DNA of 13,434 nucleotides from an uncultured Eubacteriales bacterium (lineage in GTDB: Bacteria; Bacillota; Clostridia; Oscillospirales; Acutalibacteraceae), in assembly GCA_900321195.1 (NCBI GenBank), contig ONVG01000056.1, positions 1 to 13,434 on the forward strand. The letters run 5' to 3'. Made by a program: the position numbers and the translations under genes. The notes below the pieces were generated by a model. That model saw only the letters and a list, made by a program, of their open reading frames with translations, was not told the DNA's origin and searched no databases. Numbering within the stretch: position 1 is the stretch's first letter; each line of letters starts with the position of its first letter. Of this stretch, positions 1-6,250 are shown in pieces.

Positions 1-80
1 CGGCAAGCTGCCGGTGCCGATTCGCGTTGTCGCTCGCTCCGGCGGCAAGCTGCCGCTCCCGATTCGCGTTGTCGCTCGCT
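1..80. repeat. 42-bp GC-rich tandem repeat, two copies, cut by left edge
   Basis: Two 38-bp units, at 1-38 and 43-80, differ at only two positions and are separated by 4 bp, giving a period of 42. Each unit opens with a small perfect hairpin (CGGCA-AGC-TGCCG at 1-13 and 43-55) and closes with ATTCGCGTTGTCGCTCGCT. The left edge falls at a unit boundary, so more copies may lie outside the window. The GC content contrasts sharply with the AT-rich DNA that follows. A diverged relative lies in inverted orientation at 6141-6206. I read it as an intergenic interspersed repeat rather than coding sequence. Confidence 0.8.
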
Positions 81-165
81 TTGCTCCGCTCTGATACGTT
101 ATCCATAAGTTTATTCACGCGGCACAAGCGGAAGCTCTCCGCATTTATAACTTTATCCACGCGTT
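61..165. repeat. Interspersed repeat, copy 1 (body)
   Basis: From the ATTCGCGTT core at 62 the sequence continues through TCGCTCGCT, GCTCCGCTCT and a CACGCGGCA block near 116-124. The reverse complement of 6141-6206 follows the same order of blocks with scattered differences, so both are copies of one intergenic element roughly 60 bp or longer. The copy holds a hairpin (GCGGA-AGCTC-TCCGC, 128-142) and three 9-mers one mismatch from a DnaA box: TTATCCATA at 99-107, TTATTCACG at 111-119 and TTATCCACG at 153-161. Whether those boxes are functional cannot be told from sequence. Confidence 0.65.
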
Positions 166-300
166 TTTTAGTTATTGAATGTTTTATACTTTTTGTATAT
201 TTATTATTTTATATTGCAATTTGTAATATTAAGATATTTAAGCAAATAAAGCTTTTATATTCCTGTTAAATGTGGTATAATAATCTATATCACTAATTTT
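166..300. other. AT-rich gene-free segment before yfmF
   Basis: This stretch is strongly AT-rich and holds no convincing reading frame. It contains a perfect 15-bp dyad TATAC-TTTTT-GTATA at 185-199, the same form as the dyads clustered at 8167-8351. The yfmF promoter candidate lies at its right end. Confidence 0.6.
273..281 (+). promoter_or_regulatory. Extended -10 promoter for the yfmF operon
   Basis: TGG followed by a perfect TATAAT (276-281) forms an extended -10 element. The -35 position at a 17-bp spacer (253-258, TTTTAT) matches the consensus poorly, as is common with extended -10 promoters. Transcription would begin near 288, leaving a leader of about 70 nt that contains the hairpin at 306-336. 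It is the only good promoter seen upstream of the five-gene run. Confidence 0.6.
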
Positions 301-305
301 TCAAA

Positions 306-336
306 GGCCGCCGATAAATACGGATATTTCGGCGCC
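306..336 (+). promoter_or_regulatory. Hairpin in the yfmF leader
   Basis: GGC (306-308) pairs with GCC (334-336), and GCCGA (310-314) with TCGGC (329-333), giving an 8-bp GC-rich stem with a single bulged C at 309 and a 14-nt loop. No U-tract follows, so it is not an obvious terminator. It lies between the promoter and the yfmF Shine-Dalgarno sequence (GGAG, 345-348). A stability or regulatory role is only a guess, and no known riboswitch class is recognised. Confidence 0.4.
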
Positions 337-356
337 TGTAGTCTGGAGATGCTAAA

Positions 357-1619
357 ATGTCTGATCTTATCCGAAAAGATATCTGCGAGGGTGTTGCTTT
401 CAACAGTATCGTAGATACAAGATTTAAAAAAAGCCGCATAAGCGCAACTCTTGTTGCTCCGCTTAACAAAAAAACCGCAGCCGCAAATGCGCTGCTTTCG
501 TATGTGCTTACTCGCTCATGCAGAAAATATCCCGATTTTACCGCTCTGAGCCGAAAGCTTGATGAGCTTTACGGTGCTGCTCTTTATCCGTCTGTGCGCA
601 GACAGGGCGACCTGCAGCTCATATCTTTTTCCGCAGCAGGTCTTGATGACCGCTATTCACTTAACGGAGAATCCGTTTCGTCCGAGCTTGCCGACCTTCT
701 CTGTTCGATAATATTCGACCCTGCACTGACAGACGGAAAGTTCAATACCGAGGATCTCGAACAGGAAAGACGTCAGCTTATCGATGCTATAGACGCGGAT
801 TTCAACGACAAAAGAATATATGCTATAAACCGCTGCATAGAATGCATGTGCAGGAACGAACCGTTTTCTATAGGACGCTTCGGCAGCCGTGAGGATGTTT
901 CAAAGCTCACTCAGGATGATGTTTACTATGCATGGCAGCAGCTCCTTGAAAATTCAAGAACAGAGCTTGCTATGCTCGGCAGTGCCGACCCGCAAAACGC
1001 ATATGACCGCTTCAAAACATACTTTGAAAACAAGCCCCGAAGAATGACAGCTTCTACTGTGATAATAGACAAGCCCGAAGAGGTAAAGCACATAACCGAA
1101 ACTGAGGAAATATCCCAGTCAAAGCTTGTAATGGGCTTCAGAACAGCTTGCCCCGACACAAAAGAAAAATATGTCACAAGCTCGCTTATGTCTGCTATAC
1201 TCGGCGGTACACCTACATCAAAGCTTTTTGTAAATGTAAGAGAAAAACAGAGTCTGTGCTATTACTGTGCAAGCTCAGTCGATAATGCAAAGGGTATAAT
1301 GCTTATAGACAGCGGCGTTGAGACCAAAAATATAGAAAAAACAGAGGATGCTGTCCTCGAACAGATACGTTTGCTCAAAAACGGCTGTATAACAGATGAA
1401 GAGCTTTCTGCTGCAAAGCTTGCTCTTAAAAATGCTTATATCTCATCACTCGACAGTCTGGCAGCTCTGCAGTCCTTCTATATAAACGGTATTCTCTGCA
1501 ATCTTCCTATGGCGCCGCTTGAGGCGGCTTCTATCGTTGAGAATATCACAAAAGAACAGGTGACTGAGCTTGCAAAGCAGATACAGCCCGACACAGTATT
1601 CTCACTTATCGGAAACTAA
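357..1619 (+). CDS. yfmF: M16-family peptidase-like protein, inactive partner (YfmF)
   Basis: This is an insulinase/processing-peptidase family (M16) protein of 420 aa. It lacks the HxxEH zinc motif: the matching N-terminal region reads LTRSC (51-55), so it is probably not a peptidase itself. It keeps the YPDFTALSRKLDELYGA block (58-74) and, in the second half, the FVNVREKQSLCYY segment (291-303) typical of M16 non-catalytic domains. In M16 pairs, such a subunit teams with a zinc-bearing partner, here the next gene. NCBI names this family YfmF (B. subtilis ymfF) and links it to the EF-P 5-aminopentanol modification locus; the biochemical role is unsettled. The start is ATG 357, with GGAG eight bases upstream. 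It is the first gene of a five-gene run. The family call is firm, the pairing inferred. Confidence 0.88.
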   Translation: MSDLIRKDICEGVAFNSIVDTRFKKSRISATLVAPLNKKTAAANALLSYVLTRSCRKYPDFTALSRKLDELYGAALYPSVRRQGDLQLISFSAAGLDDRYSLNGESVSSELADLLCSIIFDPALTDGKFNTEDLEQERRQLIDAIDADFNDKRIYAINRCIECMCRNEPFSIGRFGSREDVSKLTQDDVYYAWQQLLENSRTELAMLGSADPQNAYDRFKTYFENKPRRMTASTVIIDKPEEVKHITETEEISQSKLVMGFRTACPDTKEKYVTSSLMSAILGGTPTSKLFVNVREKQSLCYYCASSVDNAKGIMLIDSGVETKNIEKTEDAVLEQIRLLKNGCITDEELSAAKLALKNAYISSLDSLAALQSFYINGILCNLPMAPLEAASIVENITKEQVTELAKQIQPDTVFSLIGN

Positions 1620-1626
1620 AAGAAAA

Positions 1627-1658
1627 GAGGTGCAGACCGCAAGGCTGCGGTATCCATA
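1627..1658 (+). promoter_or_regulatory. Shine-Dalgarno site of yfmH separated from its ATG by a hairpin
   Basis: The only good ribosome site before yfmH is GAGGTG at 1627-1632, 26 nt upstream of the ATG, which is too far for normal initiation. Between them sits a perfect 6-bp hairpin, ACCGCA-AGGC-TGCGGT (1636-1651). Folding it out shortens the effective spacer to about 10 nt. No canonical in-frame start exists between the yfmF stop and ATG 1659, so the unusual spacing cannot be explained by a misplaced start. Confidence 0.6.
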
Positions 1659-2930
1659 ATGAAATATACCATAATAGAAAATAAACGCTTAGGAGAAAAA
1701 TACTATAAGTTCCGCCACAAGTCGGGACTGAAAATAATAGTATGCCCGAAAAAAGACTTCACATCAAGCTATGCGCTTATAGGTACAAAATTCGGCTCGA
1801 TAAACTCCGAATTTATAAACAACGGAAGAAAAATAAAAGTACCCGACGGTACTGCCCACTACCTTGAACACAAGCTCTTTGAAAGTGAAGAAGGCGATGC
1901 TTTCAAGCTTTATGCAAAAACAGGAGCATCCGCAAACGCTTATACGTCATTTGACACAACATGCTACCTTTTCTCATGCACAGATAATTTCAAGGAGTCT
2001 CTCGGTATACTTTTCGACCTTATACAGTCCCCCTATTTCACACCTGAAACTATAGAAAAAGAGCAGGGCATCATAGGTCAGGAGATAAAAATGTATCAGG
2101 ACAGTCCCGAATGGATGGTCAATATGAATCTTCTCCAGGCTCTATACCATAACCACCCAATAAACATAGATATTGCAGGAACTGTCGATACTATAGCCGA
2201 AATAACGCCCGACACACTATATGACTGCTACAACAGCTACTATAATCTGAATAATATGGTTCTCTGTGTTTCGGGAAATGTTTCTCTTGATGACGTTATG
2301 GAGGTGGCCGACAGCAAGCTCAAAGACAATGAGCCTGTAGTTACGGAGAGCATTTTCCCCGATGAACCTTACGAAGTAAAGCAAAGCTTCACCGAACAAA
2401 AGCTCCCTATAGCTGTGCCGCTGTTTGCAGTGGGTTTCAAGGAGAATGCGCCGAAAAGCTTTGCTTCATCAAAGGAGCTGCTCTGCACAAGCATACTTCT
2501 CAAAGCCTTTGCGGGACAAAGCTCCGCACTCTACAGACGCCTGCTCGATGAAAAGCTTGTTAATGCAAATTTCGGTACGGAATATATGGAAGGCTGCGGC
2601 TACAGAAGTGTTATATTCTCAGGTGAGTCGAGAGAACCCGAAAAGGCTGCCGATATCATTAAAGAAGAAGTCGTAAGGCTGCACGAAACTGGTATTTCAA
2701 AAGAAGATTTCGAGATAGCCAAGCGCTCTGTTTACGGCGGTATCGCTTACAGCTTTGACAGCAATTACGCGATAGCGGCAGAAGTAATAAATGCCGAATT
2801 TACGGGCAGAGGAATATTTGAAGATGCCGATATAATAGCCGATATCACTCTTGACGATATAAACGAACGTCTTAAAGAACAGCTTGACCCGAATAATTGC
2901 AGTCTTTCTGTTATCAAGGGTCTTGACTGA
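1659..2930 (+). CDS. yfmH: M16-family zinc metallopeptidase (YfmH)
   Basis: This is a 423-aa M16 peptidase carrying the inverted zinc motif HYLEH at residues 67-71: H67 and H71 as ligands and E70 as catalytic base. The third ligand is probably E142 in QEIKMYQD, about 75 residues downstream as the family requires. The second half (from about 215) is the non-catalytic M16 domain. It likely forms the active subunit paired with YfmF, encoded 39 bp upstream. NCBI calls the family YfmH (B. subtilis ymfH); the natural substrate is not established. The N-terminal KSGLKIIVCPKKDF fits the family's expected beginning, supporting ATG 1659. The start lies behind a structured Shine-Dalgarno spacer. lgt follows after 17 bp. 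The protein is probably cytoplasmic, as no signal peptide is visible. Confidence 0.92.
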   Translation: MKYTIIENKRLGEKYYKFRHKSGLKIIVCPKKDFTSSYALIGTKFGSINSEFINNGRKIKVPDGTAHYLEHKLFESEEGDAFKLYAKTGASANAYTSFDTTCYLFSCTDNFKESLGILFDLIQSPYFTPETIEKEQGIIGQEIKMYQDSPEWMVNMNLLQALYHNHPINIDIAGTVDTIAEITPDTLYDCYNSYYNLNNMVLCVSGNVSLDDVMEVADSKLKDNEPVVTESIFPDEPYEVKQSFTEQKLPIAVPLFAVGFKENAPKSFASSKELLCTSILLKAFAGQSSALYRRLLDEKLVNANFGTEYMEGCGYRSVIFSGESREPEKAADIIKEEVVRLHETGISKEDFEIAKRSVYGGIAYSFDSNYAIAAEVINAEFTGRGIFEDADIIADITLDDINERLKEQLDPNNCSLSVIKGLD

Positions 2931-2947
2931 CAGCAAGGAGTGGTAAA

Positions 2948-3886
2948 GTGTATAATGTCAGCTTTCCCGGTCTTGGGCTTGAAATGAAGATAAACCCTGT
3001 AGCATTTACTATAGGCAGCTTCGAGGTGTTCTGGTACGGGATAATAATAGGCATAGGCTTTGCGCTGGCACTGTTCTTTGCCTTGAAAAACGTGAATCGC
3101 TTCGGTATAGACCGCGACGGATTTATCGACTGTGTTCTTGTCGGACTTGTCTTCGGAATAATCGGCGCAAGACTGTACTACGTTATATTCCGCTGGGGAG
3201 AATATTACTCTCAGCACATGAATGAGATACTTGCAATACACAGCGGCGGTCTTGCTATATACGGCGGTGTAATAGGCGGTCTTTCAGGCGGCTGTATAGT
3301 CGCAAAGAAGAAAAAACTCCCTATACCTGCAATACTTGATATCTCGGTAATGGGATTTCTTATAGGTCAGGGACTGGGCAGATGGGGAAATTTCTTTAAT
3401 CAGGAGGCTTTCGGTACGCCTACCGACCTTCCCTGGAGAATGGTCAGCGAAAATACAGGAGGTATCGGCGTTCATCCGTGCTTTCTGTATGAGTCGCTGT
3501 GGTGTCTTACGGGCTTTGTACTGCTGTATATTTTCAGCCGTAAGTTCCGCAAATATGACGGACAGATCTTCCTGCTGTATTTAGTCTGGTACGGCGCTGA
3601 AAGAATGATAGTGGAAGGTCTGCGTACAGACAGCCTTTATACTCCGTTCCTGAACCTGCGTGTTTCACAGATACTTGCGGCTCTCACTATGCTGACGGGC
3701 ATAGTACTTCTCATACTGTTCAGGAAAAAAACATACAAGGCTGCTGATAATATAAAGCTTGCCGCCCAAACAGATACATCAGAGGATATAGCCAAAGAAA
3801 ATTCTCAGACAGAAGATACCGAAAAAGAAGCTGTATCGGAAATCGTTACAGACACGGACGATACAGATAAAGATAAAAAAGAATAA
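2948..3886 (+). CDS. lgt: Prolipoprotein diacylglyceryl transferase
   Basis: Lgt moves diacylglycerol from phosphatidylglycerol to the lipobox cysteine of prolipoproteins at the cytoplasmic membrane, the first step of lipoprotein maturation. The 312-aa protein has several hydrophobic spans (about 29-48, 62-80, 100-118, 128-145, 178-196, 207-217, 238-258). The family signature is present at GRWGNFFNQE (144-153), with R145, N148 and E153. The HSGGLAIYGG block (98-107) and the YGAERMIVEGLR segment (215-226) also match. The GTG start at 2948 has AAGGAG seven bases upstream; an in-frame ATG at residue 13 is less well placed. The tail from about 274 is long, acidic and low in complexity, probably disordered in the cytosol and longer than the usual Lgt end. 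It is the third gene of the run. Confidence 0.95.
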   Translation: MYNVSFPGLGLEMKINPVAFTIGSFEVFWYGIIIGIGFALALFFALKNVNRFGIDRDGFIDCVLVGLVFGIIGARLYYVIFRWGEYYSQHMNEILAIHSGGLAIYGGVIGGLSGGCIVAKKKKLPIPAILDISVMGFLIGQGLGRWGNFFNQEAFGTPTDLPWRMVSENTGGIGVHPCFLYESLWCLTGFVLLYIFSRKFRKYDGQIFLLYLVWYGAERMIVEGLRTDSLYTPFLNLRVSQILAALTMLTGIVLLILFRKKTYKAADNIKLAAQTDTSEDIAKENSQTEDTEKEAVSEIVTDTDDTDKDKKE

Positions 3887-3905
3887 ATAAAAAGGAGCGC
3901 TGAAA

Positions 3906-4763
3906 ATGGCAGTTATAATAAGCGGAAAGGAAGTTTCCGCAAAGGTAAGGGCAGACGTAAAGGAAGAATGTGAACAGCTCAAGTCTAAGGGCATAACTCC
4001 CGGACTGGCTGTTATAATCGTAGGAGATGACCCTGCTTCAAGAGTGTATGTAAACAATAAGAAAAAAGCCTGCGCCGATGTGGGCTTTCTTTCCGAGGAA
4101 TATGCTCTTCCGGCTGAAACAACTCAGGAAGAACTTTTAGCGCTTATCGAAAAGCTCAACAGCAAGCCTGATATAAACGGAATACTTTGTCAGCTCCCGC
4201 TCCCAAAGCATCTTGATGAAAAGGCTGTTATAAACGCTATCTCACCATTGAAGGATGTTGATGCTTTTCATCCGTCAAATGTCGGAAAAATAATGATAGG
4301 CGATTATCATTTTCTCCCATGTACTCCGGCAGGCGTTATGGAGCTTATACATTATGCAGGAATAGATGTTAACGGAAAGAACTGTGTTGTTATCGGCAGA
4401 AGCAATATAGTAGGAAAGCCTATGGCAATGCTCCTTCTCCATGAGAACGGTACTGTAACGATTTGTCACAGCAGAACAAAAAACCTCAAAGAAATATGCA
4501 GCAATGCCGATATACTTGTTGCCGCTGTCGGCAGACCGAAATTTGTCAAGGCTGACATGGTAAAGGACGGCGCTGTTGTCCTTGATGTAGGAATAAACCG
4601 TGACGAAAACGGCAAGCTCTGCGGTGATGTTGACTTTGCAGAGGTCGAACCGAAGGCTTCTTATATAACTCCCGTTCCCGGCGGAGTAGGCCCCATGACT
4701 ATTGCAATGCTTATGAAAAACACACTCAAAGCTGCAAAGCTCCAGAACAGCATAGATGACTAA
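3906..4763 (+). CDS. folD: Bifunctional methylenetetrahydrofolate dehydrogenase/cyclohydrolase
   Basis: FolD interconverts 5,10-methylene-, methenyl- and 10-formyl-tetrahydrofolate using NADP, supplying one-carbon units for purines and formyl-Met-tRNA. The 285-aa length is typical. Catalytic Y48 and K52 lie in YVNNKKK. The first signature is QLPLPKHLDEKAV with KDVDAFHP, where D119 matches the folate-binding aspartate. The Rossmann nucleotide loop is GRSNIVGKPM (164-173), and the second signature is PVPGGVGPMT (256-265). ATG 3906 has AAAGGAG eight bases upstream. The gene lies 19 bp after lgt and 21 bp before the aminotransferase, so it is probably cotranscribed, although there is no metabolic link to these neighbours. 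Confidence 0.97.
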   Translation: MAVIISGKEVSAKVRADVKEECEQLKSKGITPGLAVIIVGDDPASRVYVNNKKKACADVGFLSEEYALPAETTQEELLALIEKLNSKPDINGILCQLPLPKHLDEKAVINAISPLKDVDAFHPSNVGKIMIGDYHFLPCTPAGVMELIHYAGIDVNGKNCVVIGRSNIVGKPMAMLLLHENGTVTICHSRTKNLKEICSNADILVAAVGRPKFVKADMVKDGAVVLDVGINRDENGKLCGDVDFAEVEPKASYITPVPGGVGPMTIAMLMKNTLKAAKLQNSIDD

Positions 4764-4784
4764 ATCGTTTTATCGGAGGAATTT

Positions 4785-5996
4785 ATGATGATGAAAATAC
4801 CTTTTTCTCCGCCTGATATCGGCGAAGATGAGATCAATGAAGTGATTGACACTCTTAAAAGCGGCTGGATAACTACAGGTCCGAAAACAAAAAGATTTGA
4901 AAATCTTCTTACATCCTTCTGCATGAGTCAGAAAACAGTATGTCTTGATTCATGTACTGCCGCTCTTGAAATGACGCTGCGAATACTCGGTGTAAAAAAA
5001 GGTGATGAAGTCATAGTACCTGCCTACACCTATACTGCTACTGCAAGCGCCGTATGTCATGTAGGCGCAAGGCCTGTTATGATAGACTGTGCGCCCAATT
5101 CCGTACAGATGGATTATGACAAGCTCCCCTACCTCATAAATACTCACACAAAAGCTATTATTCCTGTTGACCTCGGCGGAGTACCGTGTGACTACGATAA
5201 AATATTCGACGCTGTAATAAACAGACGGCACCTTTTCATATCTTCAAGTCCGTTTCAGGATATTTTCGGCAGGATAGTAGTCATAGCTGACTCTGCTCAT
5301 GCTCTCGGCGCAAGAAGAAACTTCGTAAAAACAGGTGCGCTTGCCGATTTCACTGCTTTCTCGTTCCATGCTGTCAAAAATCTTACAACAGGTGAAGGCG
5401 GCGCTGTTACATGGAAAAAGCATGCTGATATAGACAATGATGAGCTTTACCGCCAGTTCATGCTCCTTTCACTTCACGGTCAGTCAAAGGACGCATTTGA
5501 AAAGACACAGTTAGGCTCATGGGAATATGACATAGTTGGTCCTTACTTCAAGTGCAATATGACAGATATTGCCGCATCAATAGGCATAGCACAGCTAAAG
5601 CGTTTTCCTGCCATGCTCAAGCGCAGGCGCAAGATAATAGAATTCTATAACCGTGAGCTTACAAATATGCCTGTTTCCGTACTCCAGCATTATTCCGAAA
5701 AGGAAAAGTTTTCATCAAGCGGTCATTTGTACCTTGTAAAGCTAATAGGACAGGATGTTGAATACAGAAACGAAGTCATAAGACGGCTTGCGGCTTTAGG
5801 TGTTGCTTCAAACGTTCATTACAAGCCGCTTCCGATGATGACAGCATATAAGAAATTAGGTTATGACATCAACGATTTCCCGTATGCATACGATATGTAC
5901 AAAAACGAGATAACACTTCCCCTTTACTCAAAGCTCACAGACGAGCAGGCGCAATACGTTGTTGACTCCTTCAAACACGTCCTTTCAGTTAATTGA
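4785..5996 (+). CDS. DegT/DnrJ/EryC1/StrS-family PLP-dependent aminotransferase
   Basis: This is a 403-aa fold-type I aminotransferase of the family that aminates keto-sugars for surface glycans or secondary metabolites. PLP contacts are visible: the substrate/phosphate loop DSCTAALE (55-62), the aromatic stretch PAYTYTATA (79-87), D169 in ADSAHALGA, and the Schiff-base lysine K198 in SFHAVKNLTTGEGG. NMTDIAASIGIAQL (258-271) is also conserved. The substrate cannot be assigned, because no nucleotide-sugar or glycosyltransferase gene is nearby. Three ATG codons stand in a row (4785, 4788, 4791). GGAGGA (4775-4780) is only 4 nt from the first but 7 and 10 nt from the others, so translation may begin at the second or third. 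It is the last gene before the terminator at 6034. Confidence 0.9.
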   Translation: MMMKIPFSPPDIGEDEINEVIDTLKSGWITTGPKTKRFENLLTSFCMSQKTVCLDSCTAALEMTLRILGVKKGDEVIVPAYTYTATASAVCHVGARPVMIDCAPNSVQMDYDKLPYLINTHTKAIIPVDLGGVPCDYDKIFDAVINRRHLFISSSPFQDIFGRIVVIADSAHALGARRNFVKTGALADFTAFSFHAVKNLTTGEGGAVTWKKHADIDNDELYRQFMLLSLHGQSKDAFEKTQLGSWEYDIVGPYFKCNMTDIAASIGIAQLKRFPAMLKRRRKIIEFYNRELTNMPVSVLQHYSEKEKFSSSGHLYLVKLIGQDVEYRNEVIRRLAALGVASNVHYKPLPMMTAYKKLGYDINDFPYAYDMYKNEITLPLYSKLTDEQAQYVVDSFKHVLSVN

Positions 5997-6033
5997 TAAT
6001 TAATAATCAAAAATTAAATTTTATATGCAAAAA

Positions 6034-6077
6034 CAGGCACGGTAAACTTTAGAAGAATACCGTGCCTGAAGTTTTTT
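6034..6077. terminator. Bidirectional intrinsic terminator
   Basis: A perfect 11-bp stem, CAGGCACGGTA (6034-6044) with TACCGTGCCTG (6058-6068), has a 13-nt loop. A T6 run follows on the plus strand (6072-6077). On the minus strand the stem is followed by TTTTTGCAT (from the A-run at 6029-6033). It can end both the plus-strand operon and minus-strand prfC, which converge here. Its stem resembles that of the serS terminator at 8507-8541. Confidence 0.85.
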
Positions 6078-6092
6078 ATATAGCAGCCCAAA

Positions 6093-6110
6093 GTAAGCCG
6101 TAAGGCTTAC
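6093..6110. repeat. Hairpin GTAAGCC-GTAA-GGCTTAC
   Basis: This is a perfect 7-bp stem with a 4-nt loop and no flanking T-tract. It lies between the bidirectional terminator and the interspersed repeat and may be its outer end. It resembles the hairpins in the left-edge repeat in design but not in sequence. Confidence 0.5.
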
Positions 6111-6140
6111 GACGGCGGAAACAGGACATTCTGACCGTGC

Positions 6141-6206
6141 CGTCTGCCGCGTGGATAAAGTATTACATAGTCATAAGAGCGAAGCGCAGCGAGCGATAAC
6201 GCGAAT
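6141..6206 (-). repeat. Interspersed repeat, copy 2 (inverted relative to copy 1)
   Basis: Read on the minus strand, this begins AATTCGCGTTATCGCTCGCT, continues through GCTTCGCTCT and ends in TTTATCCACGCGGCA, the same blocks in the same order as 61-124. The two copies are about 6 kb apart in opposite orientation, and both lie next to operon boundaries. No transposase is present. It could be a MITE-like or REP-like intergenic element, but target duplications were not recognised. Confidence 0.65.
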
Positions 6207-6211
6207 TGAGA

Positions 6212-6250
6212 GTGCAGGCACTGCACCTGGCACTGCACCTGGCACTGCAC
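6212..6250. repeat. 12-bp tandem repeat abutting the prfC stop
   Basis: The unit GGCACTGCACCT starts at 6217, 6229 and 6241, the last copy being incomplete. The left end forms a perfect hairpin, GTGCAG-GCA-CTGCAC (6212-6226). The final base of the array is also the last base of the prfC TAG codon (6250-6252), so the repeat touches the coding sequence without entering it. Confidence 0.8.

Noticed and set aside
27..269. 80-aa reading frame at the left edge
   Set aside because: It is read through the GC-rich tandem repeat and then AT-rich DNA, has no ribosome site, and its RFALSLALLRS peptide recurs from the second copy of the same repeat. It is a product of the repeat, not a gene.
2765..3241. 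158-aa minus-strand frame across the yfmH-lgt junction
   Set aside because: It is antisense to two strongly supported genes, has no promoter or ribosome site, and its sequence shows no recognisable domain.
4785..5996. Part of a sugar or antibiotic biosynthesis cluster
   Set aside because: The aminotransferase is the only gene of that kind here; its neighbours are lgt, folD and prfC, so no pathway is supported.
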